From Mycobacterium sp. (GTDB lineage: Bacteria; Actinomycetota; Actinomycetes; Mycobacteriales; Mycobacteriaceae): DNA of 64,000 bases. Every line of letters starts with the position of its first letter. Position 1 is the stretch's first letter. Shown here piece by piece: positions 60,940 to 64,000 of this stretch. Location: positions 36,129-100,128 of the forward strand of contig NZ_PKEK01000063.1 in assembly GCF_002863225.1 (NCBI RefSeq), in the 5' to 3' direction. The position numbers and the translations under genes are program-made. The notes beneath the pieces are model-generated. The model saw only the letters and a list, made by a program, of their open reading frames with translations. It was not told the origin of the DNA and ran no database searches.

Positions 60940-62403
60940 ATGGCACATCGTAAGGCTCGCTGCACATGGCTCGGCGCGCTCGCGACCACCGGCGCCGCTC
61001 TGCTGCCGCTGACCATGACGCCGGCGATCGCCCACGGCGACGATACGTTGCCGTTCGTGGTCATGGGCGGCACCGGCATGCCGGTGCCGGACGACGACTG
61101 GGTCGCGACGGTTCAGAGCCTCTTTTTCCCGTCGGAGGCTTTGTTCGACGGGCAGCCGGCCTTTCCCGACGCCGTGCCGGACGCGCTGTACACCCCGCAG
61201 GAGTTCTATCCGCTGAACTTCGGTGACCTGACGCTGAATGATTCGGTGTCGCAAGGGCTCAGCAACCTGATCGATGAACTCCAGCCGTATCTCGACGCTG
61301 GCACGCCGGTCGGGGTCTTCGGGTATTCGCAGAGCGCGATCATCGCGTCCCTCGCGATGGACCAACTCACTGCGCAGGGCGTACCCAGCTCCGATGTCAA
61401 CTTCGTGTTGATCGGCGACCTGATGAACCCCAACGGCGGGCTCTTCGAGCGGTTCGCCGGCCTGGAACTGCCCAGCCTGGGAATCGACTTTTCCGGCGCG
61501 ACACCCTCCGACGACTTCGCCACCACGATCTACACGATGGAATACGACACCTGGGCGGACTTTCCGCGCTATCCGCTGAACCTGTTGTCGGTTCTCAACG
61601 CGTATATGAGCGAAACGCATTTCGACTACGACACCCTCACACCTGAGCAGATCGCACAAGCGATTCCGCTGGACACCACGGGAGGCCTGACCGACTACTA
61701 CATCATCCCGGTCGACGACCTTCCGCTGCTGGATCCGCTGCGGGAGGTACCGATCATCGGCAATCCGCTGGCCGACCTGCTTCAGCCGAATCTCACCGCG
61801 CTGGTGAACCTGGGCTACGGAGACCCCGAATTCGGCTGGTCGACCGCACCGGCGAACGAGGCCACCGAATTCGGGCTGCTGCCCAGCCTGGCCGACTTCG
61901 AGAAGCTGCCCGGGCTGTTGATCGCCGGGACCCAGACCGGAATCGAGGACTTCATCGGTGATTTCACCGGCACCGGCCCGAATCCGGTGTCGTGGTCTCT
62001 CGATTCGCTGCTCGATGGTCTGACGGACACCTCGTCGTTGACCTCGGGCACGGTGTTCGATCCCGACGAGATCTTGTCGGCGCTGACCACCCTGCTGAAC
62101 GATCCGGCTGCGCTGACGGCCTTTTCCGGCGACATCGCAGATGCCCTGTCGGATATCGGCAGCACCTTGTCCGCTACGTACGACGCAACCGAAGACATCC
62201 TGCAGGCGGCGCTGATCAGCGTGCCCGAGTACAACCTCAGCCTGATCATGGACAACCTGGACAACCCGATCGAGGCACTCGGGTTGTCGATCGGGGCCGA
62301 TCTGGCGATCTACCCGCTGCTGGGCGGTTTCGCGCAGACGGTCTTCGACAATGCCGCTGAGTCGATCCTGGCCACGCTGACCGATTTGGTGCCGTCGCTG
62401 TGA
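60940..62403 (+). CDS. Exported PE-PPE-domain alpha/beta hydrolase (Chp-like acyltransferase)
   Basis: A 487-residue protein. The signal peptide is about 31 residues (Arg/Lys start, hydrophobic core, Ala-Ile-Ala before His-Gly). The mature protein has the PE-PPE hydrolase fold: the Gly-Tyr-Ser-Gln-Ser nucleophile elbow near residue 130, Ile-Gly-Asp-Leu-Met-Asn-Pro-Asn-Gly-Gly next, and Pro-Leu-Arg-Glu-Val-Pro-Ile-Ile-Gly-Asn-Pro-Leu-Ala-Asp-Leu-Leu-Gln-Pro near residue 270. A Thr/Leu/Asp-rich helical tail follows. Chp1/Chp2 and the PE protein of the trehalose polyphleate locus of this fold finish polyacyl trehaloses by transesterification. The same is inferred here. GGAGG precedes ATG 60940. 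Confidence 0.87.
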   Translation: MAHRKARCTWLGALATTGAALLPLTMTPAIAHGDDTLPFVVMGGTGMPVPDDDWVATVQSLFFPSEALFDGQPAFPDAVPDALYTPQEFYPLNFGDLTLNDSVSQGLSNLIDELQPYLDAGTPVGVFGYSQSAIIASLAMDQLTAQGVPSSDVNFVLIGDLMNPNGGLFERFAGLELPSLGIDFSGATPSDDFATTIYTMEYDTWADFPRYPLNLLSVLNAYMSETHFDYDTLTPEQIAQAIPLDTTGGLTDYYIIPVDDLPLLDPLREVPIIGNPLADLLQPNLTALVNLGYGDPEFGWSTAPANEATEFGLLPSLADFEKLPGLLIAGTQTGIEDFIGDFTGTGPNPVSWSLDSLLDGLTDTSSLTSGTVFDPDEILSALTTLLNDPAALTAFSGDIADALSDIGSTLSATYDATEDILQAALISVPEYNLSLIMDNLDNPIEALGLSIGADLAIYPLLGGFAQTVFDNAAESILATLTDLVPSL

Positions 62404-63269
62404 CCCGCCGACTGCCGGTCGTCGCCGCGGTGCCCAACTACAACATGGGCGAGCATCTGCGTACCCTCCTACCGCAACTGCTTGCTCAGCGCTATGACCG
62501 GATCTTCGTTCTCGACGATGCCTCTATCGACGACAGTGTCGACGTGGTCGGCGAATTCGGCGACAACGTGGAACTGCTGCGCAGTCCCGAAAACCGCGGT
62601 GCGGGTGCCAACCGCAACCAGATCATCGGCCGCGTCGGCGACGGCACGCTGATCCATTTCATCGACGCCGACATGGAACTGAGGACTGCCGACACCCCGA
62701 CGGTGGCACGCGAGATTGCCGAACGCTATCTCCGCCACGGTGTCGGCATGATCGGTGGCCTGGTCAGCCGCACCGACGGCAGCCAGGAGTACTGCAATTT
62801 CGGCGCGGCGTTCACCCTGTGGGGCAATTTCACCTCCAATGTTCCGCGCCTGGTTGACCATTGGCGGCACGAGCCGCGGTTGGCCGGCATGGTCCAACGT
62901 GTGGCAGGTCCGATCGCCCCGGGCTGGCCCCGGCTGCTGGATGACCCGAGGCCACGGGCAGCGTACTGGCTTCACGAAGGCAACCTGCTGGTCTACTCCG
63001 ATGTTTTCAAGGCTGTGGGCGGCTACGACCCCGCGTTACGTTCGCACGAAGCTCAAGATCTGGCGATCCGCCTGGATACCAAGGGCATTCATCGTCAGTT
63101 CGATCCGAGCGTCCGAGTCGTCCACCACCACATCGACGTGCGCGGCAAGAACCGTCGCAAATGGGAAAGCACCGCGACCCGTTATCTGATTCGTAAGCAC
63201 GGGATCACGCGGTTTGTCGTCGGCGGCCGGACACCGACTGGCCCGAAGACATTGGAGCCGATCCGATGA
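62400..63269 (+). CDS. GT2-family glycosyltransferase
   Basis: A 289-residue GT-A fold transferase. Val-Ala-Ala-Val-Pro-Asn-Tyr-Asn is the N-terminal strand, Val-Leu-Asp-Asp-Ala-Ser (first Asp motif) is near residue 37, and Phe-Ile-Asp-Ala-Asp-Met-Glu (DxD metal site) near residue 88. Ser-His-Glu-Ala-Gln-Asp-Leu-Ala-Ile-Arg near residue 220 resembles the acceptor-base ED motif. It would add a sugar to the glycan. GTG 62400 overlaps the upstream TGA (GTGA) and its stop overlaps the pyruvyl transferase ATG. The sugar is unknown. Confidence 0.9.
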   Translation: MTRRLPVVAAVPNYNMGEHLRTLLPQLLAQRYDRIFVLDDASIDDSVDVVGEFGDNVELLRSPENRGAGANRNQIIGRVGDGTLIHFIDADMELRTADTPTVAREIAERYLRHGVGMIGGLVSRTDGSQEYCNFGAAFTLWGNFTSNVPRLVDHWRHEPRLAGMVQRVAGPIAPGWPRLLDDPRPRAAYWLHEGNLLVYSDVFKAVGGYDPALRSHEAQDLAIRLDTKGIHRQFDPSVRVVHHHIDVRGKNRRKWESTATRYLIRKHGITRFVVGGRTPTGPKTLEPIR

Positions 63270-64000
63270 GCATCCACCGCAACGATGCCCTGGTCGCTTA
63301 CCTGGGTTGGCAGCGGATGGGCAACATCGGCGACGACGCGATCTACGACGCCGTGCGATCACAGCTACCCGGTGCCACGGTGCTGGACGTGCCGCGCTTC
63401 CCCGGTGAGAAAATTCACGCCGCGGCAACAGGATTGAACCGCTCACTGCGGCACAGCATCCAGGTCGTCGGCGGTGGCACCCTCGTCGGTCGACGTCATT
63501 GGCGTCGCATGGTCACCCGCGGCCGCGCACTCACCCGGAACAACGGGAGCTACGCGATCGGCGTCGGCGTCGAAGATCCCAGTTTCGTCGGGCGGCGCAG
63601 CGGTTCCGGCAGAGGTGAGCTGAAACGTTGGGTGCCGCTGCTGTCGGAGTTTCGTACCGTGTCGGTGCGAGGCCCGCGCAGCGCGCAACTTCTGGCCGAG
63701 GCCGGCCTGGACGTCAGCGTGTCCGGTGATCCGGCCCTGCTACTGCCCCGCCCCGACGTCGCCGCTGAAGACGGCCTGATCGGACTGAACCTCGGATTCG
63801 GTGACGATCTCTGGGGACGCGACCCGGACGCTGTTGCATCCGAGATTGCTGGCGCCACGGCACATCTGGCGAAGCAGGGTCATCGCTTTGTCGGGATTCT
63901 GATGAACCGCGCCGACCGACGCTGGACCGAACACGCACTCGCCGGCCTCGACGCCCCAATCGTGCACCCCCCCAACGCCAACGCCGCAGCACACGAACTC
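63266..64000 (+). CDS. Polysaccharide pyruvyl transferase family protein, 5' part (runs off window)
   Basis: 245 codons are visible, with no stop before the window end. The N-terminus has the family's Asn-Ile-Gly-Asp-Asp-Ala-Ile motif (Trp-Gln-Arg-Met-Gly-Asn-Ile-Gly-Asp-Asp) and Val-Val-Gly-Gly-Gly-Thr-Leu. The middle has Val-Ser-Val-Arg-Gly-Pro-Arg-Ser-Ala-Gln-Leu-Leu, followed by Ser-Gly-Asp-Pro-Ala-Leu-Leu-Leu, the standard pattern of enzymes that add a 4,6-ketal pyruvate from PEP to a sugar. M. smegmatis LOS carries pyruvylated glucose made by such enzymes (from memory), which makes this gene the clearest clue to the product. ATG 63266 overlaps the GT2 stop. Confidence 0.88.
   Translation, partial: MSIHRNDALVAYLGWQRMGNIGDDAIYDAVRSQLPGATVLDVPRFPGEKIHAAATGLNRSLRHSIQVVGGGTLVGRRHWRRMVTRGRALTRNNGSYAIGVGVEDPSFVGRRSGSGRGELKRWVPLLSEFRTVSVRGPRSAQLLAEAGLDVSVSGDPALLLPRPDVAAEDGLIGLNLGFGDDLWGRDPDAVASEIAGATAHLAKQGHRFVGILMNRADRRWTEHALAGLDAPIVHPPNANAAAHEL

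Noticed and set aside
1..64000. Insertion sequences, CRISPR arrays, prophage or attachment sites
   Set aside because: No transposase, integrase, terminal inverted repeats or spacer-repeat arrays were seen. The only clear tandem repeat is the one in lspA.
41433..64000. Glycopeptidolipid or trehalose polyphleate locus as the identity of the right-hand cluster
   Set aside because: No nonribosomal peptide synthetase is present as in GPL loci, and the paired Pks5-like enzymes, two GTs and a pyruvyl transferase fit LOS better than the single large PKS of the polyphleate locus.

Overview
The window is high-GC actinobacterial DNA and reads as a non-tuberculous Mycobacterium/Mycolicibacterium chromosome. 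The evidence is gene families limited to, or typical of, mycobacteria (MmpL, PapA, Pks5/MAS-like synthases, PE-PPE-domain exported protein, GAP-like protein) and a gene order that, from memory, follows the M. tuberculosis segment Rv1522c-Rv1547: dnaE1, Rv1546, Rv1544, Rv1543, glbN, rluD-like gene, lspA, ansA, dinX, ileS, Rv1535, Rv1534, then pks5/papA/mmpL12/glycosyltransferases.

1-10.2 kb: 3' end of an amidohydrolase, the replicative polymerase dnaE1, an MmpL transporter, a SRPBCC protein, two short-chain reductases and the truncated haemoglobin glbN. 10.3-28 kb: a nitrate-assimilation and molybdenum-cofactor island lying between glbN and rluD/lspA. It holds narK, a MOT1-type molybdate transporter, mog-moaC-moeA, moaE, moaD-moaA, a PPOX-fold protein, a nitrate reductase fused to a CysJ-like flavoprotein, mobA, nirB-nirD, a sirohydrochlorin chelatase and an NnaR-type HemD/winged-helix regulator. 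Together these import nitrate and molybdate, build Moco and siroheme, and reduce nitrate to nitrite to ammonium. The narK and nnaR promoters share a 65-bp module, and nirB carries a degenerate copy with identical spacing.

28.2-40.5 kb: housekeeping and regulatory genes: a methyltransferase, an RluD-like pseudouridine synthase, lspA (with a 51-bp tandem repeat in its tail), ansA, dinX, a second methyltransferase, ileS behind a T-box leader, a thioesterase, a class 3 lipase, a 71-codon gene behind a ykoK/M-box magnesium riboswitch whose leader also holds a small upstream ORF, and a TetR regulator whose promoter encloses an 18-bp palindrome.

40.5-64 kb: a 946-bp AT-enriched regulatory region, then a co-directional block on the + strand: two tandem complete KS-AT-DH-ER-KR-ACP synthases, a PapA acyltransferase, an MmpL12-like exporter, a GT1 glycosyltransferase, a GAP-like membrane protein, an exported PE-PPE-domain (Chp-like) hydrolase/acyltransferase, a GT2 glycosyltransferase and the 5' part of a polysaccharide pyruvyl transferase. 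Most junctions overlap by a few bases. This is best read as the start of a locus for a surface acyltrehalose glycolipid of the lipooligosaccharide (LOS) type, probably pyruvylated. No fatty-acyl-AMP ligase (fadD) is in the window; the locus runs off the right end.

Coding calls were made by reading motifs; family and locus names come from memory, not from a search.
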